The translations under genes and the position numbers were made by a program. 64,000 nt of DNA from Pontibacter pamirensis. Lineage in GTDB: Bacteria > Bacteroidota > Bacteroidia > Cytophagales > Hymenobacteraceae. Of this stretch, positions 1-7,585 are shown in pieces. The notes beneath the pieces are model-generated. The model was given only the letters and a program-made list of their open reading frames with translations. It searched no databases and was not told the origin of the DNA. The number at the start of each line of letters is the position of its first letter. The first letter of the stretch is position 1. The stretch spans positions 56,225 to 120,224 of the forward strand of contig NZ_SSNI01000019.1 in assembly GCF_010015475.1 (NCBI RefSeq). Reading direction: 5' to 3'.

Positions 1-13
1 AAAGCCTTTAAAC

Positions 14-319
14 ATGAATACTGGCAAATACAGCTGGGTACTCTGGTTATTTTACTTCCTTATATTTGAGACAGTCGTTTTCTTCGGGCTTCAGTGGCTC
101 TTGTCCGGCATGGGGCTTAGCAACCAGTACCAGGCCGAAAATACAATTGTACCCAACTGGGTTAAGGCAGTAACGTTTATACTATTATACCTGCTTTGTC
201 TTTTGTTTATGGTGATGCTGATAAGCAACATGGTGCCCAGCAAGCACCGCAGGAATTTAATGTTTTGGGTGTACCTGGCACTATTAGGTATGGTTGTGAT
301 GTTATTTGTACTCTTTTGA
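14..319 (+). CDS. Small integral membrane protein, unknown function
   Basis: A 101-residue protein made almost entirely of three hydrophobic segments (about residues 6-33, 50-72 and 80-101), separated by short polar loops that include KHRR. I see no catalytic or binding motif and do not recognise a family. The hydrophobic pattern suggests an inner-membrane protein. The gene begins 13 bases into the window, so its promoter and any upstream partner cannot be seen. The next gene on the same strand starts 54 bases downstream. Confidence 0.6.
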   Translation: MNTGKYSWVLWLFYFLIFETVVFFGLQWLLSGMGLSNQYQAENTIVPNWVKAVTFILLYLLCLLFMVMLISNMVPSKHRRNLMFWVYLALLGMVVMLFVLF

Positions 320-373
320 GGCAAAGCCACTACTAAAAGAGCACAATATTTTTAACTTTTTTGTGTTATTAAA

Positions 374-1135
374 ATGATGAAACATAGCTATTTAATCCTG
401 ATACTCTGCCTTCTGACCGGCTATGCCAGCGTAGCACAGACGGAAAGTGACCGCCCGGGCAGACAGTTTATACAGCTCCAAAGTGGAGACGTTGTATATG
501 GTAACAAAATTCAGTATAAATCCCCCATCTTCAAATCAAGCCATTTTCTGGTAGATGATTCGCTGAAGTACAACCCCAGCATGGTAAATGCTTTTCAGAA
601 CAACGAAGGCTTTTTTGCCCGTGTTGAGGCTGGCAACAGCCAAGACAGTTTTGCCAAGCGCATACTGGATGGCCCTCGAATTGATCGGTTTTACACCAGC
701 CGCACGACCTATAACTATGGCTACTCTCCTTACGGCTATGGCTATTCTCCTTACGGCATGGGAGGACCACGCAGCAGCCGCAGGCGTATCTACTTCTTTT
801 CAAAAGACAACGGGCCGCTTTACCTGGTAAACTATGAGAATCTGGAGCAGGTGCTTGCTGATAATGCGTCCAGTATGGCACTGCTTCGCAAACACAAAAA
901 GGACAAGCTCATCAACACAGGAATTAGCATACTTGGCGGAGGTTTGCTGGCGGCCGGGGCTATATCCTCTTTCAGCAACTCGCAGGATATTACCAACGGT
1001 GGCAATGTGAGCATTTCCCCGCTGATGTATGCGGGAGCCGGTGTGCTGGGTGCCCAGTTCGTCATCAACCTCTTCCAGAAAGACAAACTGACACAGGCCA
1101 TGGAGGTATACAATTATCAACTTAAGCAGCAATAA
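374..1135 (+). CDS. Secreted or envelope hypothetical protein, Tyr/Gly-rich
   Basis: 253 residues. An N-terminal signal peptide (about 1-22, ending ASVAQ) directs export. A Tyr/Gly/Pro-rich stretch with two copies of YGYSPYG lies near residues 115-135, followed by a basic RSSRRR patch. Two weakly hydrophobic Gly/Ala-rich segments lie near the C-terminus (about residues 178-198 and 216-235). No known domain was recognised. There are tandem ATG codons at 374 and 377 and either could be the start. A strong terminator follows at 1156-1194, so this gene ends its transcription unit. Confidence 0.65.
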   Translation: MMKHSYLILILCLLTGYASVAQTESDRPGRQFIQLQSGDVVYGNKIQYKSPIFKSSHFLVDDSLKYNPSMVNAFQNNEGFFARVEAGNSQDSFAKRILDGPRIDRFYTSRTTYNYGYSPYGYGYSPYGMGGPRSSRRRIYFFSKDNGPLYLVNYENLEQVLADNASSMALLRKHKKDKLINTGISILGGGLLAAGAISSFSNSQDITNGGNVSISPLMYAGAGVLGAQFVINLFQKDKLTQAMEVYNYQLKQQ

Positions 1136-1155
1136 GCAAAGCTGAAAGAAAGACA

Positions 1156-1194
1156 AAAGCCGGAGTAGCCTGTAAAGCTGCTCCGGCTTTTTTT
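1156..1194 (+). terminator. Rho-independent terminator, bidirectional
   Basis: The stem AAAGCCGGAG (1156-1165) pairs with CTCCGGCTTT (1181-1190), extended inward by TAGC/GCTG, and a T run follows. It lies between the secreted hypothetical gene and the convergent YjbR-like gene and can serve both strands. Confidence 0.85.
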
Positions 1195-1215
1195 ATCAGC
1201 CAATGCTGCTGAGCT

Positions 1216-1566
1216 TTACAGCTGCTGTAGTGCCTGCTGCATCTTTTTAGGTAGCTTAGCCGCTACCAACTTATATGCCTCCCGGGCATGCTGTATCCAT
1301 TCCTGCTTCGTCAGGTGGTGTATGTTTTCTGCTAATACCCAATGGTTCCTCGCCAGGTAGGGTGCCGGGGCAAAGCCTGAGCGCTCGGTCATGGCAGCAA
1401 ACCCTTCCGGTGTAGCCTTGAAGGAGGCTGTAGTGGGAGACTGGTTCAGACCCACGGCCAGAAACATTTTGCCCCCTACGCAAAAGCATAAGTCATTTTC
1501 CCATTTGATATCCTCTGTTACGCCGGGTAACTCCCGGCAAATGCCCTGTAGTTCTTCTATCAACAT
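1216..1566 (-). CDS. MmcQ/YjbR family protein
   Basis: A 116-residue protein matching the MmcQ/YjbR (DUF419) family in length and pattern: an N-terminal helix (IEELQGICRELPGVTEDIKW), then a strand region with WENDLCFCVGGKMF, a middle segment ending in a Pro-Tyr pair, and a C-terminal basic helix. Members are small cytoplasmic proteins with a CyaY-like fold often described as DNA-binding; their physiological role is not established. It starts at the ATG complementary to 1564-1566 and converges on the preceding gene with a shared terminator. Confidence 0.75.
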   Translation of the reverse strand: MLIEELQGICRELPGVTEDIKWENDLCFCVGGKMFLAVGLNQSPTTASFKATPEGFAAMTERSGFAPAPYLARNHWVLAENIHHLTKQEWIQHAREAYKLVAAKLPKKMQQALQQL

Positions 1567-1686
1567 CGTATAATTTTCTGATGTAGGTATATTAGCATAT
1601 TTTCGCTGCCAATTTAGGAGTTTTATAATTTTGCGACTGTAAAAGTTTAACTTTGGGCTTAGTCAAACCAGGCTGTTGCGTTACCT

Positions 1687-2391
1687 ATGGAGAATTTACT
1701 GCTGCTGCATGGCGCCCTTAGCGCCGCCTCTACCATGGAACCTCTTGCGCATGCCCTGCAGAAACAGTTTCAGGTTCATACGCTGGATTTTACAGGCCAT
1801 GGGGGGAGGACTCTCCCGCAGGAGCCCTTCAGCATGCAGTTGTTTGTGCAGGATATTCTCCAACTGCTGGAGGAAAAGGAAATCAGCAGTACGCATATCT
1901 TTGGCTATAGCATGGGCGGTTATGCCGCCTTATGCCTGGCGCAGCAGCACCCGCAGCGCGTGAAAAGCATTTTTACGCTGGCTACTAAGTTTGCCTGGTC
2001 CCCGGAAACGGCAGCAAAAGAGACGAAGCTACTGAACCCGGAAAAAATAGAGGAGAAGGTGCCTGCTTTTGCACAGGCGCTGGCTTTGCGGCACCATCCG
2101 GTGCACTGGAAGCAGGTAATGCATAAAACTGCTGAAATGATGCTGCACCTAGGGGAGCAGCCCGCCCTTACCTCCGATGTGCTGCCGCAGATACAGGTGC
2201 CCATACACGTAGCCGTGGGCGACCAGGACAACATGGTGAGCGTGGAGGAGACGCTCTGGGCGTACCGGCAGCTTCCAAAGGCACAACTGCAGGTGCTTCC
2301 GGCTACACGCCATCCCCTCGAAACTGTTTCTGTGGATAAGTTAAACCAGGAAATCAGGCAATTCATCAGTCAGGCAACCGTTTTAATATAA
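1687..2391 (+). CDS. Alpha/beta-fold hydrolase
   Basis: 234 residues with the alpha/beta hydrolase layout. The oxyanion-hole motif LLLHG is at residues 5-9, and the nucleophile elbow GYSMGG near residues 75-80 supplies the likely catalytic serine. The acid is probably the Asp in VGDQDNMV, and the histidine the one in ATRHPLE near the C-terminus. There is no signal peptide, so it is cytoplasmic. The substrate cannot be read from sequence; relatives include esterases and MenH-like enzymes, but no menaquinone genes are nearby. The RlpA-like gene starts 18 bases downstream, suggesting co-transcription. Confidence 0.85.
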   Translation: MENLLLLHGALSAASTMEPLAHALQKQFQVHTLDFTGHGGRTLPQEPFSMQLFVQDILQLLEEKEISSTHIFGYSMGGYAALCLAQQHPQRVKSIFTLATKFAWSPETAAKETKLLNPEKIEEKVPAFAQALALRHHPVHWKQVMHKTAEMMLHLGEQPALTSDVLPQIQVPIHVAVGDQDNMVSVEETLWAYRQLPKAQLQVLPATRHPLETVSVDKLNQEIRQFISQATVLI

Positions 2392-2409
2392 AAATATCAG
2401 CATAAATCT

Positions 2410-2853
2410 ATGTTACAGTCCTTACGCCCCATTTCTACACCCTTACATGCTGCTGCTACCTGGGCAAAACACGCAATAGCCGCCGGCTGTGTGGCCGTTT
2501 GCCTTTCCTCCTGTGCCAGCTCGGAACCGGCTTTTGGGGAGCGTGGCTATACCGAGGAGGGAAAAGCTTCTTACTATGCCCGCAAGTTTCAGGGCCGTGA
2601 CATGGCCAATGGCCAGCCATACCGCCGGGGAAAGATGACCGCCGCACACCGCACGCTGCCCCTGGGAACCAAGGTGAAGGTGACCAACGTTAAAACAAAT
2701 AAGAGCGTGAAGGTGAAAATTACAGACAGAGGCCCCTTTATAAAAGGACGAATCGTTGATTTATCAGAAAAGGCGGCGAGGCGGCTGGACTTCATAAAAG
2801 CAGGTGTAGTGCCTGTAGAGTTAAAAGTAATTAAACCTGCCAAAGGCAAGTAA
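2410..2853 (+). CDS. RlpA-like double-psi beta-barrel lipoprotein
   Basis: 147 residues with a lipoprotein signal: a hydrophobic stretch followed by lipobox LSSC, giving a lipidated Cys near residue 36. The rest is an RlpA-like double-psi beta-barrel: GKASYYA, then MTAAHRTLPLGTKVKVTN, then ITDRGPF, then GRIVDLSEKAARRLDF. RlpA proteins act on peptidoglycan, and some are lytic transglycosylases acting on glycan lacking stem peptides. The SPOR domain of longer relatives is absent, so this is a minimal form. Septal localisation cannot be claimed. It lies 18 bases after the hydrolase gene. Confidence 0.88.
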   Translation: MLQSLRPISTPLHAAATWAKHAIAAGCVAVCLSSCASSEPAFGERGYTEEGKASYYARKFQGRDMANGQPYRRGKMTAAHRTLPLGTKVKVTNVKTNKSVKVKITDRGPFIKGRIVDLSEKAARRLDFIKAGVVPVELKVIKPAKGK

Positions 2854-2984
2854 GGGTGAGGTTATTATTCGTGTATATAACGGTATGACAATAGTGGAGA
2901 TATGTTTACTATAGTAAGAATTATATTCTCTAAATTATCCTACTGAATTATTGTTTGGTATAAATTTTATTTTTAGTTTTGAGC

Positions 2985-3380
2985 ATGAAAAACCTGTGGC
3001 AGCAAATGCGTGAATATGTACCTGTGGCAGCAGTACTGCTGCTGTGTATGGTAGTTGTTCCTACTGCCCAGGCAAGTACGAATAATAATGGGGGAAGTAG
3101 TACTACAGCAGCTGCAACTACTGTTTCTGAGCATACGAACAGCCAGTCAACAGTTACAGCTGTTATCGGTGATACTAATTCTGCGAAGGCCAGGCAGAAA
3201 GTAAGCAACAAACCCCCTGAGAAATCTATGCTGGATACGGAAGTGCTGGCTAGTCCGGTGGCCTATTTCAAAAATGCTTTCTCTTCAGAGGAAGATAGCG
3301 CAGACGCTGCTTCTAGCCCAAATGTGGTGATGCATGCGGTAAAAGCATTGATAGCGATGATGCTTTCCACTATTATGTAA
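2985..3380 (+). CDS. Exported hypothetical protein, Ser/Thr/Ala-rich
   Basis: 131 residues from the ATG at 2985; a TTG two codons upstream (2979) is a less likely start. It has a signal peptide or N-terminal anchor (about residues 10-30, ending TAQA), then a low-complexity Asn/Gly/Ser/Thr/Ala stretch (residues 31-60), and a C-terminal hydrophobic helix (about 115-131) that runs to the stop. No domain is recognised. An N-terminal signal plus a terminal hydrophobic helix suggests an envelope-tethered peptide, but this is inference. Confidence 0.55.
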   Translation: MKNLWQQMREYVPVAAVLLLCMVVVPTAQASTNNNGGSSTTAAATTVSEHTNSQSTVTAVIGDTNSAKARQKVSNKPPEKSMLDTEVLASPVAYFKNAFSSEEDSADAASSPNVVMHAVKALIAMMLSTIM

Positions 3381-3443
3381 TTATTTTTTCCCCGGGAGTT
3401 TTGCTACCAGCATTGTTACAATGCATTTTACCTGCAACTGGCT

Positions 3444-3858
3444 TCAAACCCCTGCCTGCCTGTCCCTCAAAATATCAAAGAAGAATTTGAAGTCTGACGC
3501 TAAGCTGTAGAACGGGTACTCGGATGTAGCCGGCTTATTGCGTTCAAAAAAAAGAAATGCCCACCCACGCAGAGCCTTAGCCGATAACAGGCACCAGCAG
3601 CAACCACAGAAACTTACCCAAAGCGATAGCCGCCACGGCAACCATAATTAATAAACCAGTGCCCGTAAAATGTAGCACACGGCTGGTGGTGTTCTGATGC
3701 TCCGATAGGGAGTAAGGGTAAAACTCTTTGAAGGAGGTATAGCGCTTTGAGGAGGCTAGCTGGTTTATGGCTTTTTGTTTCAATTGTTCTTCTGGAAGAT
3801 ACAGAAAATGCCTTTTCTGTTTAAGAAAAATTCTGATAAATAATGCTATGCCAGCCAA
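3444..3858 (-). pseudogene. Broken DUF962 (Mpo1-like) membrane protein gene
   Basis: Read on the minus strand, two frames together reconstruct a DUF962 protein. The first frame gives YTSFKEFYPYSLSEHQN, then LHFTGTGLLI and a hydrophobic run to LLLVPVIG, and stops at a TAA (complement of 3577-3579) where relatives have Tyr. The rest of the family signature, FFERNKPAT and SDFKFFFDILRD, continues in another frame after a run of eight T (complement of 3546-3553). There are thus a nonsense codon and at least one frameshift between the halves. No ATG lies near the expected start: the open frame begins at a TTG well upstream. Intact relatives are small multi-pass membrane proteins of about 100-160 residues. 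Confidence 0.75.
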
Positions 3859-3938
3859 ACAATCACAGCCTGAGTTGGTTCTTATCTTAGCAAAGCAAAT
3901 AGCAATGCATTGAAGTTTTTTGTTTGTTTAAGGTGGTC

Positions 3939-3975
3939 AAGGCCGAAGGTTTCCCTCCTTCGGCCTTTCCTTTTA
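3939..3975 (+). terminator. Terminator-like hairpin
   Basis: AAGGCCGAAGG (3939-3949) pairs with CCTTCGGCCTT (3957-3967) around a 7-base loop, followed by TCCTTTT. No intact gene upstream on the plus strand obviously needs it; the nearest ends at 3380. It may be a relict or insulate the M61 gene. Confidence 0.6.
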
Positions 3976-4073
3976 CCGGCACTACAGGGGGATATTATAC
4001 TAAAGAGCACTTGCACCAGCTGCTCCCTGAGAATATGCTCTGCTTTAGCCTGCAAGTACACGGTTGTAGGGGG

Positions 4074-4123
4074 TAAAGTATAAGGATAAGTGGATTATAC
4101 TTTTTATCTTTACTTATACTTTA
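4074..4123. repeat. 11-bp inverted repeat before the M61 gene
   Basis: TAAAGTATAAG (4074-4084) and its exact complement CTTATACTTTA (4113-4123) are separated by 28 bases, with TTTTTATCTTTA between them resembling a Bacteroidota -7 region. The repeat ends 50 bases before the peptidase start codon, so it could be an operator or a leader stem. Confidence 0.45.
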
Positions 4124-4173
4124 TGAGCCGGGGACGCAGCCCCCGCTACCCTTGTACAACAAAAAACGTGCAC

Positions 4174-6003
4174 ATGAAATGCATCTCCCTCCTGGGCTCT
4201 CTGCTCCTGCTGTTATCTGTAGTGATGGCGCAACAAACTTATACTGTCTCCCTCGACCTGAAGAATGTTTCTAATGATAAAGTGAAGGTAGTGGTGAACA
4301 CGCCGGAGGTGAAAGAAAACAAAATCACCTACATTATTCCAAGCGTAATTCCGGGCTCTTACTCACAGAAAGACTATGGCCGCTTCATCAGCAATTTTAA
4401 GGCTTATGATGCAAAAGGAAAGAAGCTCAAAACAAAGCGGCAGGGGAAGAACCTCTTCGTGATTGAGAAGGCAAAAAAGCTGGACCGCCTGGAGTACTTC
4501 GTGGATGACACCTGGGATGTAGAGAAAGAAGATAATTATATTTTCCAGCCGGGCGGCACCAACATTAATGCCAACAGCAACTTTGTAATCAACCATTTCG
4601 GCTTTTACGGCTATCTGGAAGGTTATAAGATGCTCCCTTACACGCTGAACGTGCAGAAGCCGACGCACCTGCTGGCTGCCACCTCTCTGCCGGTCACGCA
4701 CCAGTCGCCGGAGCAGGATGTGGTGCAGGCCTCCGATTTTGTGCGCCTGGCCGATGCCCCCATCATGTACAGCCGCCCTGATACCGCCAGCTTCCGCACC
4801 GGCAACACCATAGTTTCGGTAGCAGTGCATTCTGAAACGGGCATGGTGCAGGCGGACAGCATCAATGAAATGATTAAACCGCTGGCCACGGCGCTCACCA
4901 ACTTTTTCGGTGGCATGCCCGTGGACCGCTACCAGTTCATTATGTACTTCCCGAAGATGGGAAACACTACTGTTACCAGGTATGGCGGCTACGGCGCCTT
5001 AGAACACTCCTACAGTTCCATGTACTTTCTGCCCGAGCAAACCGGCGATGATTTAAAGAGCATGGTGCTGGACGTAGCCTCGCATGAGTTTCTGCACATC
5101 CTTACACCGCTTAATGTGCACAGCGAGGAAATAGAGTATTTCGATTTTAAAGATCCGAAGCTGTCGCAGCACCTGTGGCTGTATGAAGGGGTAACAGAAT
5201 ACTTCTCGCACCTCGTGCAGCTGCAGGAAGGCCTCAAAACCTATGAGGCGTTTCAGAAGGAGATGATGGACAAAATGCGCAGCGCGAGTGAGTATGAAGA
5301 TGTGTCCTTTACGGAGATGAGCCGCCGCATTATTGAGCCGGAGTACCAGGAAATGTACAGCAACGTATACCAGAAAGGCGCACTTATCGGTTTCCTGCTC
5401 GATATCCGCCTGAAGGAGCTGAGCAATGGGCAGATGGGCCTGCGTGAACTGATGCTGAACCTCTCAAAGCAATACGGCCCTAATAAGCCCTTTAAGGATG
5501 ATGAGTTAATTGATGTGATTGTAGCCAGCACCTATCCTGAAATCCGCCAGTTTTTCGATGACTATGTAATCGGCAACAAACCGTTGCCTTACGCGGAGTA
5601 CTACAACAAGATTGGCTGGGCCTATGCAGACCAGAAGGAGGGCACGAAGCTAACCTTCGGGGAGTTCAGGCTGGGCTTTGAGAAAGAAAAGAAGTTCTTC
5701 TGGATAGCCGAGCCGATGGATAACAGATTCGGACTGGAGAAGTATGATATCCTGTATGCGGTAAACGGTGAGCCTTTAACAGAGGAAAACATTTACCAGC
5801 TTATAAAGCCGCTGATTGAGGTGGAGGGCAAGGATACCGTGGAGCTTGCCTATTTGCGGCAGAACGAGTTACACAAAAAGACATTTACGCCGGAAGAAGA
5901 GCGTGTGGAGCTTAAATTTGTAGTAGAAGATAACCCGGGTGCCCTGCCAATGCAACAGCAACTACGCCAGCGCCTGCTGCTTAAAGCACCTGGAGATTTG
6001 TAG
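4174..6003 (+). CDS. M61 family metallopeptidase with PDZ domain
   Basis: 609 residues from the ATG at 4174, which opens a clear signal peptide (MKCISLLG...VVMAQ); in-frame upstream codons (GTG 4090, ATG 4123) lack one. The order is an N-terminal beta domain (about 20-180), the M61 catalytic domain with zinc motif HEFLH at residues 304-308 and the downstream WLYEGVTEYF helix carrying the third-ligand Glu, then a C-terminal PDZ domain (about 500-590, with YDILYAVNGEPL). M61 peptidases are glycyl aminopeptidases or related exported proteases. It is periplasmic or extracellular. The substrate is unknown and it seems monocistronic. Confidence 0.9.
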   Translation: MKCISLLGSLLLLLSVVMAQQTYTVSLDLKNVSNDKVKVVVNTPEVKENKITYIIPSVIPGSYSQKDYGRFISNFKAYDAKGKKLKTKRQGKNLFVIEKAKKLDRLEYFVDDTWDVEKEDNYIFQPGGTNINANSNFVINHFGFYGYLEGYKMLPYTLNVQKPTHLLAATSLPVTHQSPEQDVVQASDFVRLADAPIMYSRPDTASFRTGNTIVSVAVHSETGMVQADSINEMIKPLATALTNFFGGMPVDRYQFIMYFPKMGNTTVTRYGGYGALEHSYSSMYFLPEQTGDDLKSMVLDVASHEFLHILTPLNVHSEEIEYFDFKDPKLSQHLWLYEGVTEYFSHLVQLQEGLKTYEAFQKEMMDKMRSASEYEDVSFTEMSRRIIEPEYQEMYSNVYQKGALIGFLLDIRLKELSNGQMGLRELMLNLSKQYGPNKPFKDDELIDVIVASTYPEIRQFFDDYVIGNKPLPYAEYYNKIGWAYADQKEGTKLTFGEFRLGFEKEKKFFWIAEPMDNRFGLEKYDILYAVNGEPLTEENIYQLIKPLIEVEGKDTVELAYLRQNELHKKTFTPEEERVELKFVVEDNPGALPMQQQLRQRLLLKAPGDL

Positions 6004-6136
6004 TGGAAGCAGCTACAATACATTAATAGGAGCAGTTTCTTTAGAGGCTTCTCCCGGCGGCTAAAGTGTGAATTTGGATTTGAATGCAGGAACCAGGTAA
6101 GTTTGCCTCCTGCATTCGCTCTGTTAACATAAAACT

Positions 6137-6703
6137 ATGACCGCTATGAACACTTTAGAGAGCTTAACCCAAATTACACACAGCCTGTCCCAAACCGTAA
6201 GCTCCGAGCTTGCGTCGCTGGACCTGAGTGCCCTCAACTTCAAAACTGCTACCGGCAGCTGGAGTATACTGGAGTGCCTGGAGCACCTGAACCGCTACAG
6301 CCGTTACTATAATCCTGCCCTCGCCAAGGCTATTGAAGCTAACGCTGCTGATGATGCTTCTGTACAAAGTATAAGCTATAGCTGGCTCGGAACGAAATCA
6401 TTGGAAATGGTGCGGCCGCAGCATACAAAGAAGCATAAAACCGTGAAGCACATGAACCCTATCAACAGCACCCTCGGGCGTGCCACGGTAGAAGAGTTCC
6501 TGAAGCACCAGGAGGGGTTGCTGCACCTGCTAAAACGTGCCGGTAAGGCGAACCTGCATAAGAAAGCCGTGTCCGTGGAATTTTTCAAGCTACTGAAGCT
6601 GCGAATAGGGGAAGCACTGGAGTTTGTAGTGCTGCACGAGGAACGCCATATACAACAGGCCATGCGTGTTAAGGCCCAGCTTGCAAAGCAGGCCGCGGCG
6701 TAG
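6137..6703 (+). CDS. DinB-like four-helix protein
   Basis: 188 residues fitting the DinB/YfiT superfamily: a long first helix, the segment WSILECLEHLNRY with the first metal-type His, and a C-terminal helix LHEERHIQQAMRV with further His residues. Members are four-helix bundles that often bind a divalent metal; some are bacillithiol- or mycothiol-dependent transferases, most are uncharacterised. A YtxJ-type protein elsewhere in this window suggests bacillithiol is present, which makes a thiol-transferase role possible but unproven. Starts at 6137 and 6146 (both ATG) are equally plausible. Confidence 0.75.
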   Translation: MTAMNTLESLTQITHSLSQTVSSELASLDLSALNFKTATGSWSILECLEHLNRYSRYYNPALAKAIEANAADDASVQSISYSWLGTKSLEMVRPQHTKKHKTVKHMNPINSTLGRATVEEFLKHQEGLLHLLKRAGKANLHKKAVSVEFFKLLKLRIGEALEFVVLHEERHIQQAMRVKAQLAKQAAA

Positions 6704-6905
6704 GGCGTTTATCAATTATTATTTTTTCATGTAACAGGAAGGTGTAAGAGGCGACAAGCTCAGGTACAAGTGGCTTACATTTCTGCAACTTTGCCTATCT
6801 GTTGCCGCCGCTTTACCTTCTTTTTGAGTTGTTCCCGTATAAAATTGCTTTCTTGCGGCGCTTTTAGTGTTCATACACAGGAGCGGAGCAGCTAGCTATT
6901 GAGAA

Positions 6906-7541
6906 ATGGGTGATCGGGTTATACAGTATACTTTCTTTTTTCTGGGGTTGATCTTATTTGGCTTTGGCAATGCCATTGCTGTTAAAGTGAAGTACCTGGG
7001 CCTGCACCCCTGGGAGGTGCTGAATGTGGCGCTGTACCAGAAGTTTGGCCTTACCATTGGTGCCTGGAGCGTTGTAGTGGGGCTGCTAGTGGTAGTGGTG
7101 TCATGGTTCATGAACAAGAAGTACATCAACATTGGTACTTTCCTGAACGCCTTGCTCATTGGTCCTATCATGGACTTTTTCCTGTGGGTGGGTATTCTGC
7201 CGGATGCCTCCCATACGCCCTGGGACTACCTGCAGCTTGCCTGCTCTATTATAATTGTAGGAATAGGAGCAGGTTTGTATGTTGCCGGAGGTGTAGGAGC
7301 AGGACCGAGAGACGGATTTATGCTTTCTATTGCTGAAAGAACCAAGCTGTCCGTGAGTCGTGCGCGTATTGTGGTGGAGTGTATAGTGCTTGGCATCGGC
7401 TGGCTTTTAGGCGGACCAGTATTTATCGTTACGTTCTTCTATACCTTTATCATCAGCCCAATTTTCCAGGTTACACTCGGCTTCTTCCAGAAGCTGCGCG
7501 CCTCCCTTACGTCAGAGCAGGCAGAGAACGTGAAGGCCTAA
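6906..7541 (+). CDS. YczE/YitT-like integral membrane protein
   Basis: 211 residues with five hydrophobic segments and no signal peptide. The motif GVGAGPRDGFM near residues 130-140, followed by RARIVVECIVLGIGWLLGG, is characteristic of the YczE/YyaS group of membrane proteins related to YitT. Function is not established in this family; transport has been suggested. The stop lies 44 bases from the convergent stop of the thioredoxin-NHL gene, with no clear terminator between them. Confidence 0.8.
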   Translation: MGDRVIQYTFFFLGLILFGFGNAIAVKVKYLGLHPWEVLNVALYQKFGLTIGAWSVVVGLLVVVVSWFMNKKYINIGTFLNALLIGPIMDFFLWVGILPDASHTPWDYLQLACSIIIVGIGAGLYVAGGVGAGPRDGFMLSIAERTKLSVSRARIVVECIVLGIGWLLGGPVFIVTFFYTFIISPIFQVTLGFFQKLRASLTSEQAENVKA

Positions 7542-7585
7542 TAAAGATACGTTGGCTCTTAAAGGGAACTTGTGCACGGGCTTTC

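Larger units (their letters stand above)
3859..4173. other. Intergenic region with hairpin and inverted repeat
   Basis: 315 bases without a gene, between the broken DUF962 gene and the M61 peptidase. It contains a terminator-like hairpin (3939-3967) and an inverted repeat (4074-4123) described separately. The last part is AT-rich and is the probable promoter region of the peptidase gene. Confidence 0.6.

Noticed and set aside
1626..1633. TAATTTTG as promoter of the alpha/beta hydrolase gene
   Set aside because: Matches TAnnTTTG but has no TTG about 19-21 bases upstream, and such AT-rich octamers are frequent.
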